64,000 nucleotides of DNA from Coccinella septempunctata. Taxonomy: Eukaryota > Arthropoda > Insecta > Coleoptera > Coccinellidae. The notes under the pieces were generated by a model. It was given only the letters and a program-made list of their open reading frames with translations, had not been told where the DNA came from and did no database searches. Both the position numbers and the translations under genes were made by a program. Below are positions 1 to 10,650 of this stretch, in pieces (within the stretch, counting starts at the first letter, position 1; the number at the start of each line of letters is the position of its first letter). The DNA lies in the NCBI RefSeq assembly GCF_907165205.1, contig NC_058193.1, positions 33,617,521-33,681,520 of the forward strand. Reading direction: 5' to 3'.

Positions 1-2514
1 CACAATTGACTTCGTGTTTTCAGAGTTTAATGGCTCAAAAAGAATCGAAAAATAGCAAATGTTGTGGATAGTTTCAAATCCACCAATTATTTCCTAAACA
101 GTGTTGATAGAGTCTTTCTTTATTTGCAAAAAACTGAATCTATTACTTAATAGAAGTTTAATGCTCGAACATCTCTTGATAACCGTAAATTCCAAACGCT
201 ATATGGTTCTGAAACCAATTTCTTCTCGAAAAATTGTCAAAATGAAGAACACTTCTTGAGGACAGGATGAAGCTACATACAAAAGATAGTAGTCGCAGTT
301 TGCCATCAATTCAAGCCCCATTCTTCACCAATCGCTACGCCACTGTCGACCAGCACCCAATGTCAACAACATTAGCTGTAAAAATCAGCTAACAACCCAC
401 GTCGGAGTCACAGAAAAGTCCCTTACCTCGTCACGCCACGGTCTCTTCTCGGAGCACAGAGCATGACATTCTTGACCATAATGACGAGCAGTTTCCACTT
501 TTTTTCGTAATTACTCCGTTGCGACTTAACGGATGGCCCGGTGCGTTATGCGTTCAATGCGCGACTGTTAAGGGAAGCAGGATGACGCATGGGAATTTTC
601 CTGCAGACGAAATTCGGGCCTTTGTTCGTTCTGTGGTGTCGTCTTTTTTGGCAACGCTCCATGAGCACGTCAATCTGAAATCGCTCAATTAACGGGCCAT
701 AAATGGAGGAAATCAATCAATATATCACTAGGAATTACTATTCCTTCATCGTAACTTTGTAAAAGTCGTAAAATCTTTTTCTTCGTTGCTTTCATTTCTG
801 TGGTTCCTCGCTGCTCGAATATTTCCCTCAATTTCTTCGATGATTAATGTGAGAAATTTCCTTATTTTAGATCAAATCTATGAACATAAGTAAGAGAACA
901 TAGATAAAACTGAGGAAATCGAAACTTCAAAACTGTCAAATGACTATTAATGAGAAATGTCTTACGTGCGAAGCTTTATCAAGGGCTCTCCAACAACGCA
1001 ATGTTAATAATCATAAGGCCATAGGTACTTTTTCATATGACAGACCTGTTATTTGAAGTTATTAAAAATTATTGTTCATTAACTTCTTAGGGAACATTAT
1101 GACTATTAGCGCCACATAAAAACGAACGAAGCATGAAAACACCACTGGCGAACTCACAAAAAATGGTTGTTTTCGATTCTTCCATACCTACCATCAACCA
1201 AACTTTCCAGACAGAGACCTCTGTTATTCTTCTTGATAATTATTGTTTCATTAGCATCATAAGTTTTCAAGGTTCAATAAAATATGTTTTTGTAGCGAAG
1301 GATTAAATATTCACTATATTATAATGAAGAAATTCGGCAGTCAACTATAAGGAACCACTAATAACGTGAATAAATAGCTGCCAGTGCTTTTTTGCGCTGT
1401 CATTTCAAATTTAGGTATTTTGATGAAAGAGGCATAATCTTCGACCCTTAAACCCTCAGATAAGAACTTTAGATCGAATTAGGACGTAATGAAAGTATCA
1501 CCTAGCATCTTGGAGTCGCCATTATGTTTAAACATGTGTTTTCACCCCAATTTTCGAAACATTCGCTCGTTAAGGAGCCTCCTGTAGCGCCTGGCTACCA
1601 GTCATTGACAAGACGAATGTGAAACCAAGAAAAAGTGCAGGGAGTGGACCAATAGGAGTCGGTGGACTTTCCCTTAAAGCTTCCCACCAGAGTTGCTGGC
1701 GAAACGTCAGATAGAGAACTCAAAACAACCAGAAATTTATAATTATAATCATTCTTTTAGGAATTCAACGTCAAAACTAGTTGAAACTATGAAAATATCG
1801 ATCTTTGTGCCATTTTTCCTACCTTCTGCTATTTCATCGTATAAATCCAAAGAGAAGCAGACAACTTTCAGCATCGGCCAGTCACAGATCCTCCGATCTT
1901 CGGTCTAGCAAGTGGAAGAGGAATCTCTCATAACAACCTGGAGGTATTTCCCCCTGTCCTTGAAAACCTCCTTCTCCCATTATTTCTAGACTCGAAAAAA
2001 GTGGATTCTCGTGGATCTGACGTCTGTCCATAGCGCCAAATGCCAATTATAGCCGTACGGGGAATGCCGATGCCGTTTTTAGAATATTGTGGATCGATTC
2101 TATTAACATCGCTGATGCTCTGTTCGGTTTTCGGCAGATTTGCATCGATGGGGAAATTAGAGAGGACTGGAGAACGTTATGGATTTTTTGTTAGTTGATT
2201 TCGATATTCTGGTCACGTCTAGCAAGGAATGATCCATGGTGATGATTGAGGGAAGATTCGATTAGATGATTTCTAAGAAATTGGGTGAGGAAGATGATAT
2301 GGACTATATGAGTGTAGATACTTGAAGGAATAGCAATAATGCTGCAGCCTTGGATTTATAATTTTTTCCTTTTATAATATTTTCTCATAGAAATTCAATA
2401 TACAGAGTATTTGCTGAAAATGTGGAAAAAATGCACGAGGTGCATAGTTGGCGAAGAAACATTAGGTGGGATAGAGGAAAATGGGGAGCATTTCATTGAT
2501 AAAACTGATAGATA
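1..2514. other. Intergenic or intronic DNA, no supported gene
   Basis: No reading frame longer than about 70 codons with a recognisable product is present. The stretch 320-660 is visibly richer in G+C and CpG than its surroundings. On the minus strand it could end in a splice donor (GTAAGG, near 420-428), so a small 5' exon is possible but unproven. The rest is AT-rich unique-looking sequence. Confidence 0.5.
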
Positions 2515-3285
2515 CAAGGATATATTGAAAAATTCTTAGCCTACCATAGAACCAAACAAAATTTCAATGTCAAAATATTTTATCACTCAACATATTCTCC
2601 TCTTAATTGGATACATTTATTAGAGCGAATCTGCAACGTCTCTAGACCATTCAAAAAAACTGTTTCTTCTTGCTCTGCAAACCAGACCTCCACAGCTTTT
2701 ATTGCCTCCTCGTCGGAAAAAAATTTACGACCTTTTAAACTTTTTTTCAGTTGAGTAAAGAGATGATAGTCGGTTGGAGCCAAATCTGGTGAATAAGGGG
2801 GTGTCCTGGTAAGTCAAACCCTAAATCACGAATTTTTTGCATGGCAACATGAGATTTTTGTGCAGGGGTGTTGTCCTGCAAAAAAAACACACCTTTGGAT
2901 AGCTTTCCGCGCCTTTTCTCTCAAATTTTTTCCCGTAAAGTGGTCAGTAATGTCGAATAGTAATCTCCGGTTATTGTTCTACCCTTATCCAAAAAATCAA
3001 TCATGATTACTGCATGGCAATCCCAAAAACCTGAAGCAAGATCTTTTCCAGCAGATTTTTGGACACGAAACTTCTTAGGTCTTGGAGAACCAGAATGTCG
3101 CCATTCCATCGATTGTTGCTTTGTTCCTAGATCGTAGAAATGTACCCAAGCCTCATCCATAGTAACAATTCGGTTTAAGAAGTCTACATCGTTTTCAAAT
3201 CGAGCACAGATCGAACGCGATGCTTCTACCCTTGCACGCTTTTGGTCAACATTCAAACATTCGGGGATCCATTTCGCAGCAGGGT
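2515..3285 (-). mobile_element. Mariner (DD34D) element A, 5'-truncated
   Basis: The 3' end of a mariner-family DNA transposon lies on the minus strand. The outer end follows a TA at 2513-2514 and reads into the same end sequence (GATATATTGAAAAATTCT) seen at the other mariner copies in this window. Transposase fragments are readable in two pieces, about 3285-2921 and 2783-2583. The first includes the catalytic-aspartate block VTMDEAWVHFYD, where other copies have DETW, and the family linker MEWRHSGSPRPKKF. The second includes PTDYHLF and ends in IQLRGEYVE. A frame break separates them. Upstream of the AAKWIPECLN block, similarity to the other copies stops at about 3285, so the helix-turn-helix half and the 5' terminal repeat are missing. 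It cannot encode an active enzyme. Confidence 0.9.
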
Positions 3286-4714
3286 GCTTTTCCAATATTT
3301 TAAATGCACGATTCCGAAAGTTCCCTATTGGCAGTAACCACAAAAATTCGCACTGCCTGTATATTATTTTTATCGACAATTTTTCACTTCGAGAGTGCAA
3401 GTGGGTTCGAACATGAACTCCAAAAACGTTTTATGTGACACATTGATGAATGAAATATGCCCGAATTTCAGCGTAGGTGTCACTTTTGGCGAATCAGCGT
3501 AGGGCAACTGACTTTTCAACAGTGTTCCGACGTAGAAATTAAAACCCACAAGTGTATTTTGTCTGACGCCACGAAATTTATTAAATTCCCAGTTTCAATC
3601 TGTTTTTTATGCATATATAAGAGATTTTTAATCTTTAGTCTGTGCTGAGGAATTTCGTGCAATTTGCGAATAATAACAGTAAATAATTTTATGGTGAAGC
3701 AATTGGCTATCGAATTTCGTCCAAAGGAATTTATATTGGTTCAATTTTATGTCCAATAAGCTCCGGATTTCATTCAATTTTTAATTTTTCCTAGAATTAA
3801 CTTCTTCAGACACTAATAATAATTAAACTTTCCGAGTATGATCGATGAAAGATGATAAGGAAAAATTAACTGCTAATATTGAAAATATATCTCATTTAAT
3901 CTATTTTTCTACGCAGATCTCTTGCAAATTTGAATTGTAGGCGTTATGCAGGTGGAACTATTTTTTTCATTCAACGTTCTAACAGAATTTCTACTTATTA
4001 ATGCACATGACTTGTTGACATTGATGTTGAGCTCATATTCAGCATATTTTTCCGATAAATAGGAAAAATATCACTTTCACAATTCTTCAAGAAAAACAAA
4101 GTAGGAAATTTTTCTTTAGGAATAGCAGTAGTAGTAATTCTTTTGGAATTTTCACCGTATTTTAAGTTCTGCTTGTTTCAAAATTTGTTAAAAACTGTTA
4201 AAATTAAAGGGATATTACAAAATTTTCCATACTCTTACGTTAATTGTTGGAAAAAGTTTTTTTGGGATAATCCCTTGCCCAAAAGAAGCTTTTTACCTCC
4301 CGTTATCACTTTTGAGAAACACGCAGCATCCTGTAGATCCGAAATAAAATCGATAAATCTCGAAATCCGTGCAACTTTTTTCGAAACCCCTGCAATTTAT
4401 GGATATAAAAAGCACGAAACAAATGATATATGGGACAATCTCCAGTCTAAACTACCTGTATAAATCGTCGAATAAAAATACCATCCAGCCCACTGGTAGG
4501 TACGCATAAAAAAGGTTCCAAATGAAAACGAAAGTGATGCATTACCCATTTTGTTTTCGGACCTTGCTGGCATGGGCCAAGATTATGATTAACTGTTATT
4601 GGTATGCACTCTACGGTATACCCTTTCATGTGGCTAACGGCAACAACCTGAAATTATGCATCGGACAACCCTATGGGTGAAAGTCGTCCGAAATATGGGC
4701 TAAGGCAGTGGCGT
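3286..4714. other. Non-coding DNA between transposon remnants
   Basis: The open frames at 3457-3648 and 4143-4463 have no recognisable family, low complexity and no splice context. I see no gene or repeat that I can name here. Confidence 0.4.
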
Positions 4715-5125
4715 CTGTGAGAGATTCTTCTGCATCTCACTGGCCACTTCACAGAACTGGAGTCGGCGATCGGGATCACCCTGATTCAGTTCCTGAACCG
4801 ATCTTATGGAATTTATGTTGTTTAAGGATTCTCATGATTGTTGTGCGTTAAACACCAGATACATCGGATGATTTCCTAGGTCGGATCCATTGCTACATGA
4901 CCTGAGACAGCCACGTCCCTCGCTTCGTCCCTTTCATGAACCCTCTTTTTGTTTCCGACTGAACCACTAGTGTCAAATTTGGCAACGTAAGCAGAGGGGA
5001 CTTGTCTCTAGGATGTGGTTCATTAAATGAAGCCGCTGTAGCCTGTGCAGAGTTGTTATTTCTGCAAAGGTTCTTAAGAATTCACGATAGACTCTTATTT
5101 TTGAGTACTTCATTTTGGAACGTCA
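4715..5125 (-). mobile_element. Decayed IS630/Tc1-like transposase remnant (DUF4817-type N-terminus), copy 1
   Basis: Read on the minus strand from about 5110 down to 4720, frame-shifted pieces give a helix-turn-helix transposase N-terminus. It has an SAQATAASFNEPHP-like block, a GSVGNKK linker, RDVAVSGHVAMDPT, TIMRILKQHKFH and finally QELNQGDPDRRLQFCE. This order (DUF4817-like region, second HTH, then a DPDRR-x-FCE entry to the DDE domain) is typical of insect IS630-like transposases. Frames change several times and the catalytic core is absent, so it is dead. A second copy of the same family lies in the opposite orientation near 18.9-19.3 kb. Boundaries are approximate. Confidence 0.65.
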
Positions 5126-5209
5126 ACAAGACATTTCTGATGTTCCACTTGTATTTGATGAACATGACCACGTGAACTTTCGAGTGGTACTACTGAAAGA
5201 CCTTTGAAG

Positions 5210-6672
5210 GAAATGAAATTTTATTGAAAGTTAACTCTACATTGACTTTATAACTTATTTTTTATGTTCTATCGGGAAGGTTTTGAACGAAACAAGACAC
5301 ATTAATTTCATTTCACATTTTATGTGAAAGAAGAGAAATGAACAATTTGCAAAATACTGAAATGCTGATTAGTGATTTCATACTTGGTATTTCCACCCCT
5401 TGCGTAAATTACAGCTCGGCAACGACGGTTCATACTCAAAATGAGTGATCTTAAAATGTTCTGATCTAATCCTTCCCAGATTTCTCCGAGTTGGATTCCT
5501 AAGTCATTAAGAGTAGCTGGATGATTTTCTGAACTTCTCAGCCTTCTATTGAGGTTGTCCCAAACCTGCTCAATCGGATTGAGATCTAGACTTCTTGCTG
5601 GCCATTCCATTCGAGAGACTTCAACCTCTTCAAGGTACTCCTGAACGATGCGCGCACGATGGGGTCTGGCATTATCGTCCATAAAAATGAAATTTTCAAC
5701 AATGTATGGGGCAAATGGCACTACATGTTGTTCAACAATGTTCCTTATATACTTATCAGCATTCATAGCTCCATTATCGACGACCACTAGGTCTGTGCAA
5801 GCAGTCAAAGATATTCCACCCCATACCATAATCGATCCTCCCCCGAAACCAGTAGTATTCAGGAAATTGCACTGAGCATATCTTTCATGTGGACGTCTGA
5901 ATACAAGGGAACGTCGATCACAATGGTAGAGGCAGAATCTAGACTCATCTGTGAAGAGAACTCTTTCCCAATCGGCCTCTTCCCAATGGATATGCTGTCT
6001 CGCAAAATCCAAACGCACCCTTCGATGGGCTGGGGTAAGAGCTGGGCCTCTTGCCGCGACACGAGGCCTTAAATCATATTCTCTGAGGCGATTTCTTATT
6101 ATCTGAGTGCTAATTTGCACCTCATGAGTTTGCTCAAGCTGAATTTGAAGGAGGCGAGCGGTTGCAAACCCTTGTCTCAACGAAGAAACTCTCAAGTAAC
6201 GTTCTTGAATGGCAGTTGTTACCCGTGGTCTACCCTGTCCTGGTCTTCGGACATTCATACCTGTCTCCCTGAATCGCTGCAACATTCTGGACACACTTGT
6301 ATGGGAAACTCCAAACCTTTCTGCAATTCTTGTGTATGTCCACACTTCTTCTCGCAAAACTACCGCTTGGGCACAATCCTCTTGGGTCAAATTGCGTGTT
6401 TCGCGTTGCATAGCGATTGTGTGTAGAAAATCAAAAGAAAGAAAATCTATGGATCACTAGAATTGATCGAGAACAACTGATTTTAGAATGGAGCTAATAC
6501 ATTCAAAATCTGATAATATCATCTTTTTTCATTCCCGCGGGGACAAAATATCTGTATTGAAGAAAACCGTTGAAAGTGGATAACATATGCATGCATAATT
6601 CTTATAAAAATAATTATCATTGAGAACACCTTCAGTTGTAGAATAAATTTGAGATTTCCATAATGTGCAGTG
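5210..6672 (-). mobile_element. Tc1 (DD34E) transposon, copy 1: intact transposase frame, damaged ends
   Basis: This 1.46-kb element is closely similar to the copy at 51137-52633. The right border (5' end of the element) is at 6672 before a TA at 6673-6674. Its terminal repeat has lost about 16 internal bases compared with copy 2: CACTG runs straight into CACATTATGG. At the left, similarity to copy 2 fades near 5210 and the terminal repeat is missing. The element therefore keeps its gene but probably cannot be mobilised. Confidence 0.9.
5320..6411 (-). CDS. Tc1-family transposase, 363 aa, uninterrupted
   Basis: Cut-and-paste transposase that would bind its element's terminal repeats and integrate at TA. 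The single exon starts at MQRETRNLTQ. A paired-like N-terminal HTH covers about residues 8-60 (YTRIAERFGV, VSRMLQRF), with a GRPR-type linker (GQGRPRV) near 60 and a second HTH at about 65-115. The DDE catalytic core carries D in FTDESRF, D in MDDNARPH and E in LNPIEQVWDNL. Exactly 34 residues separate the second D from E, so it is DD34E. Copy 2 ends at GGNTKY followed by TAA; here that stop has become GAA, adding 19 residues. A usual SPDLNPIE motif reads SLDLNPIE. All catalytic residues are present, so activity is possible but untested. No introns or host-gene features are seen. Confidence 0.9.
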   Translation of the reverse strand: MQRETRNLTQEDCAQAVVLREEVWTYTRIAERFGVSHTSVSRMLQRFRETGMNVRRPGQGRPRVTTAIQERYLRVSSLRQGFATARLLQIQLEQTHEVQISTQIIRNRLREYDLRPRVAARGPALTPAHRRVRLDFARQHIHWEEADWERVLFTDESRFCLYHCDRRSLVFRRPHERYAQCNFLNTTGFGGGSIMVWGGISLTACTDLVVVDNGAMNADKYIRNIVEQHVVPFAPYIVENFIFMDDNARPHRARIVQEYLEEVEVSRMEWPARSLDLNPIEQVWDNLNRRLRSSENHPATLNDLGIQLGEIWEGLDQNILRSLILSMNRRCRAVIYARGGNTKYEITNQHFSILQIVHFSSFT

Positions 6673-6674
6673 TA

Positions 6675-7483
6675 GCTAGGGCTGTCACAGATGAAGACAT
6701 CTATTTCCCTTTTTCCAACAGCAGCCAATCTCCCATTTCTGATTCACATCTCTCCAACATTGTAGAAGTCGTAAGATGTTTATCACCGCACATAACCAAG
6801 TCCTTCGGATTGACTCGAAGGAAATGGCTATATTTTATAGATAACCGGTAGCCACCAGACCAGAGCCCATCGCTAACGAATCCATTACATTTCCCGACTC
6901 TTATTCTAGATCTCCGACCAACAATTTTCTGGACGCCTGTGCATTAACGACCTTGACGGACCTTGGACTGGTGTACGCGTAAATTGCTGCCCAACCCAAG
7001 ATAAGAGAGATCTTCATCTCGTTTCATCCTCTCAGCCATACGCCATTCTTTTATTTGTCTGCTACTGTAATCAGGCGAAAAGGTATATTGCATATTTGTT
7101 ACTTTCTGTATCAGATATCTCACTCTGGACCCTTGCACGCAGCCAGGCGTTGCAATTATGGCACTTTTTCAGATATCCTACAAGTGATGCATTCCGCGAT
7201 GTTTTTATTGAAAGCTGAAATCGAAATTTGATCTCGAGAAGGCTGTGAAAGGCAGGAAAGGGTGGATTGGGAATGTAATATCATCGGTTGTTCATTTGGT
7301 TCAGTCTAGACCGAGAATTTTGTTCTAGGTTGCTGAGTACTTCACAAAGATGTAAAAAGGTGTAAAATATTGTTGTTCAGAGTGAATAAGAGGTGAATCA
7401 GACTTCGCTTACCAATTTCATGATCGAAATTGATTGATTGATATGGATCAAGTGATAATGGATTATTTGGCAGTTTTTCATTG
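6675..7483. other. Non-coding spacer
   Basis: No supportable gene. The open frames at 6663-6851 and 6944-7138 are short and unrelated to known families. The 174-bp satellite begins just beyond. Confidence 0.4.
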
Positions 7484-8236
7484 CCTTCTAAAAATTACTA
7501 AAAAGATGGGGTCAGTTAAAACTTCCTCAAGACCGAACGGTTATGCCGAGATGGATGAAATTCTCAGATTTATTACTAGAAGAGTTGCTCTTTCAGAATA
7601 TGTATCACATTTAGATCTATGATTATTTTCCTAGGTAAAAAACTACTCGAACGTTGACCTTCCAAAAATGCCCAAAAAGATGGGGTCAGTTGAAACTTCT
7701 TCAAGACCGAATGGTTGTACCGAAATGGATGAAATTCTCAGATTTATTACTGGAAGAGTTGCTCTTTCAGAATATCTATCAGGTTGTGATCTACGATCAT
7801 TTTCCTGGAAAAAAACTACACGAACATTGACCTTTCAAAAATCACCAAAAAGATGGGGTCAGTTGAAACTCCCTCAAGACCGAACGGTTGAACTTAATAG
7901 GATGAAATTCTCAGATTTATTACTAGAAGAGTTGCTCTTTCAGAATATGTATCACATTCAAATCTACTATAATTTTCCTGGAAAAAAAACTACTCGAACT
8001 TTGACCTTCAAAAAATTCCCAAAAACATGGGGTCAGTTGAAACTTCCTCAAGTCCGAACGCTTATGCCAAAATGGATGAAATTCTCAGATTTATTACTAG
8101 AAGAGATGCTCTTTCGGAATATGTATCACATTTAGATCTACGATCATTTTCCTGGAAGATAATCTACTCGAACGTTGACCTTCCAAAAATTACCAAAAAG
8201 ATGGGGTCAGTTAAAACTTGCTCGAGATCAAGATGG
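7484..8236 (+). repeat. 174-bp satellite array, about 4.3 units
   Basis: Tandem repeat whose marker GATGGGGTCAG (CATGGGGTCAG in one unit) recurs at 7505, 7679, 7852, 8026 and 8200, giving a period of 173-174 bp. Each unit also carries GATGAAATTCTCAGATTTAT, a GAGTTGCTCTTTCAGAATAT block and an ACTCGAACGTTGACCTT block. Because 174 is divisible by three, parts of the array stay open in one frame and produce meaningless repetitive reading frames. A two-unit array of the same satellite lies inverted near 16.7 kb. Confidence 0.9.
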
Positions 8237-9562
8237 ATGTACCTTACAGAATTTAAATATAAAATTATGTCCTTACCCCCCAAATAACTCCTGGAACTCC
8301 CACTGAGTCAATCAATAATTGAGCTCAATCAATATCCCAAAAACTCTCTGGTAGTTTATTCTAAATTCATTATCTTCTGTTTGAGAAAAGTTTCAGCACA
8401 AAAATTTCTTTCATTGAACATCAAATCATTTCTTGTTTCTATCTGAGTTTTTAAAGAATTGTAACATTAATAATTGAAGACAAAAACTCTTGTTTGGACT
8501 CCTCGGAGATCTGATGGAGGTTGACTGGACCTCCATGGTATGATTTTATGGCCAACTGTAAGTGCATCAGATGTGGGGGCTTTTTACCTATCCTCTTATC
8601 GGTTTGTTTGAATAATATGCAGAGTCGCGAAGATGATTTAAAATGGCTCTTGAAATATTTCGCGTAATTACCCAGTCGCTATCTGACGTCGGCTCTGGCA
8701 AATCACAGGGATGGACTGTAGTATATTCGCTGTTATTATAGGGGTGGAATGGCTCTTATGGAGTTCCCGGAAAAATGGAGTTGGAGATGCTCAAGTAGAT
8801 ATCGCGAATTATCATATTACGGCGAGATTAGAGTCGATTTAGATTGTATGTGCAATTGCGATACAGAAATAAGACATTTAGTTTTAACATCTAGATGCAA
8901 CTTGAAGACATCACGATTTTTATGCTAAATTCCAACCGTTGATTATTGTGAACAAAAACTGATTTTTTTTTCTCAATTTTTTATCATCTCTTATTCGCAT
9001 AAACTAAAAATTCTACACCCTATGGTGAACATAGATAATTATTTAAAATTTATTCAACTTCCTCAGGAAAAACCATCAGCATTGAGATAATATCTTTCTC
9101 GAAATTATAACATTCAAATATTGTACTGTTAATCCCCACAATCACCTTTATAATCACAAATGAGAAAACTCCCACTCTGGAGCGAGGAATAATTACCAGA
9201 CCACAATTCATTTCAAATTTCTAATTACGTTGCAATCAGTTACTTTCGCAGACCCCAAGATTGACGAACTCATGAGTCATAATACAAGAAAACCGAATTG
9301 AAAGGCTCGTCCTGTCAGTAATTTTGTTGAAATGGGTGTACAAGTAGGTGGTTGACACCTTGAAAATAAGTACGAATGGTTATTTTGTTATTATGATTGA
9401 ATGGCTAGGTTGCGAAATATCTTCCTACTTGCTACCAAGGATATGCAATGTTAACAATGGACGTAGAAATTAGAATTCATTAGTGAACTCACGGCTAGAT
9501 ATAGAAAATCTGTAAACTTGCAATCCATCCCTCATTTAAGACCGAAAATCTTTGAAGCTATA
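8237..9562. other. Non-coding spacer
   Basis: About 1.3 kb between the satellite and mariner B. No open frame of note, no recognisable repeat, no RNA gene seen. Confidence 0.4.
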
Positions 9563-10650
9563 CCCTGATATATTGAAAAATTTTAAGCCTTCTATAGAAC
9601 CAAACAAATTTCAATGTCAAAATTTTTTATTACTCAACATATTCTCCTCTTAATTGGATACATTTATTACAGCGAACCTGCAAAGTCTCTAGACCTTTCA
9701 AAAAAAAATGTTTCTTCTTGATCTGCAAACCAGACCTACACAGCTTTTATTACCTCCTCGTCGGAAGAAAATTTACGACCTTTTAAATTTTTTTTCAGTT
9801 GAGGAAAGAGATGATAGTCGGATGGAGCCAAATTTGGTGAATAAGGGAGGTGTTCTAGTAATTCAAACCCAAAATCACTAATTTTTTGCATGGCAATATG
9901 AGATTTGTGTGCAGGGGCGTTGTCCTGCAAAAACAAAACACCTTTGGATAGCTTTCCGCGCCTTTTGTCTTTAATTTTTTCCCGTAGAGTGGTCAGTAAT
10001 GTCGAATAGTAATCTCCGGTTATTGTTCTACTCTTATCCAGAAAATCAATCATGATTACTCCATGGCAATCCCAAAAAACTGAAGCACGAACTTTTCCAG
10101 CAGATTTTTGGACGCTAAACTTCTTAGGTCTTGGAGAACCAGAGTGTCGCCATTCCATCAATTGTTGCTCTGTTTCTGGATCGTAGAAATGTAACCAAGT
10201 CTCATCCATAGTAACAATTCGGTTTAAAAAGTCCACATCGTTTTCAAATCGAGCACAGATCGAACGCAATGCTTCTACCCTTGCACGCTTTTGGTCAACA
10301 TTCAAACATTTGGGGATCCATTTTGATGCAATTTTTCTCATGTCCAAATTGACGTGAACTATTTGATGAACGCATTCGTATGAAATATTCAATGCTTCAG
10401 ATATCCGTTTTAGCCCAATTCGACGGTCTGATAAAATCATGTCTTGAACTGCATCGATATTTTCGGGGACCGGCACAGAAACTGGCCTTCCCGATCGGCC
10501 ATCATCTTCAATGGAAAATTGACCTCTTTTGAAGCTTGCAGTCCAATTTTTCACTGTCGCATACGAAGGACATTGATCACCAAGGGTATTAAGCATATCT
10601 TCGTAAATCTGCTTACCTCTTAACCCTCTAAAATTCTTGGCGATCAACCA
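9563..10650 (-). mobile_element. Mariner (DD34D) element B, 5'-truncated
   Basis: The 3' end follows TA at 9561-9562 and carries the shared end sequence (GATATATTGAAAAATTTT). The transposase fills almost the whole element. Similarity to the complete copy C stops around 10650, just upstream of the GLRGKQIYEDM-like block, so the 5' terminal repeat and the first residues of the gene are lost. It is the best-preserved mariner coding region in the window. Confidence 0.9.
9736..10647 (-). pseudogene. Mariner transposase, 303-codon frame, truncated at both ends
   Basis: DD34D transposase of the mariner family. The frame begins inside the first HTH (FRGLRGKQIYEDML) and continues through the second HTH region (DRRIGLKRISEALNISY). 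It reaches catalytic D1 in VTMDETWLHFYD, D2 in LFLQDNAPAHKS and D3 in LAPSDYHLF, with 34 residues between D2 and D3. The frame ends at EEVIKAV because a G-to-T change creates TAG where the other copies read GTGGAG. About 35-40 C-terminal residues ending in GEYVE are therefore cut off. The N-terminus lacks the EYRA-I-KYL block visible in copy C. All three catalytic aspartates survive, but the protein is probably inactive. Confidence 0.85.

Noticed and set aside
7434..8287. Three overlapping open frames of 62-155 codons
   Set aside because: They lie inside the 174-bp satellite, whose period is a multiple of three; the peptides simply repeat the monomer.
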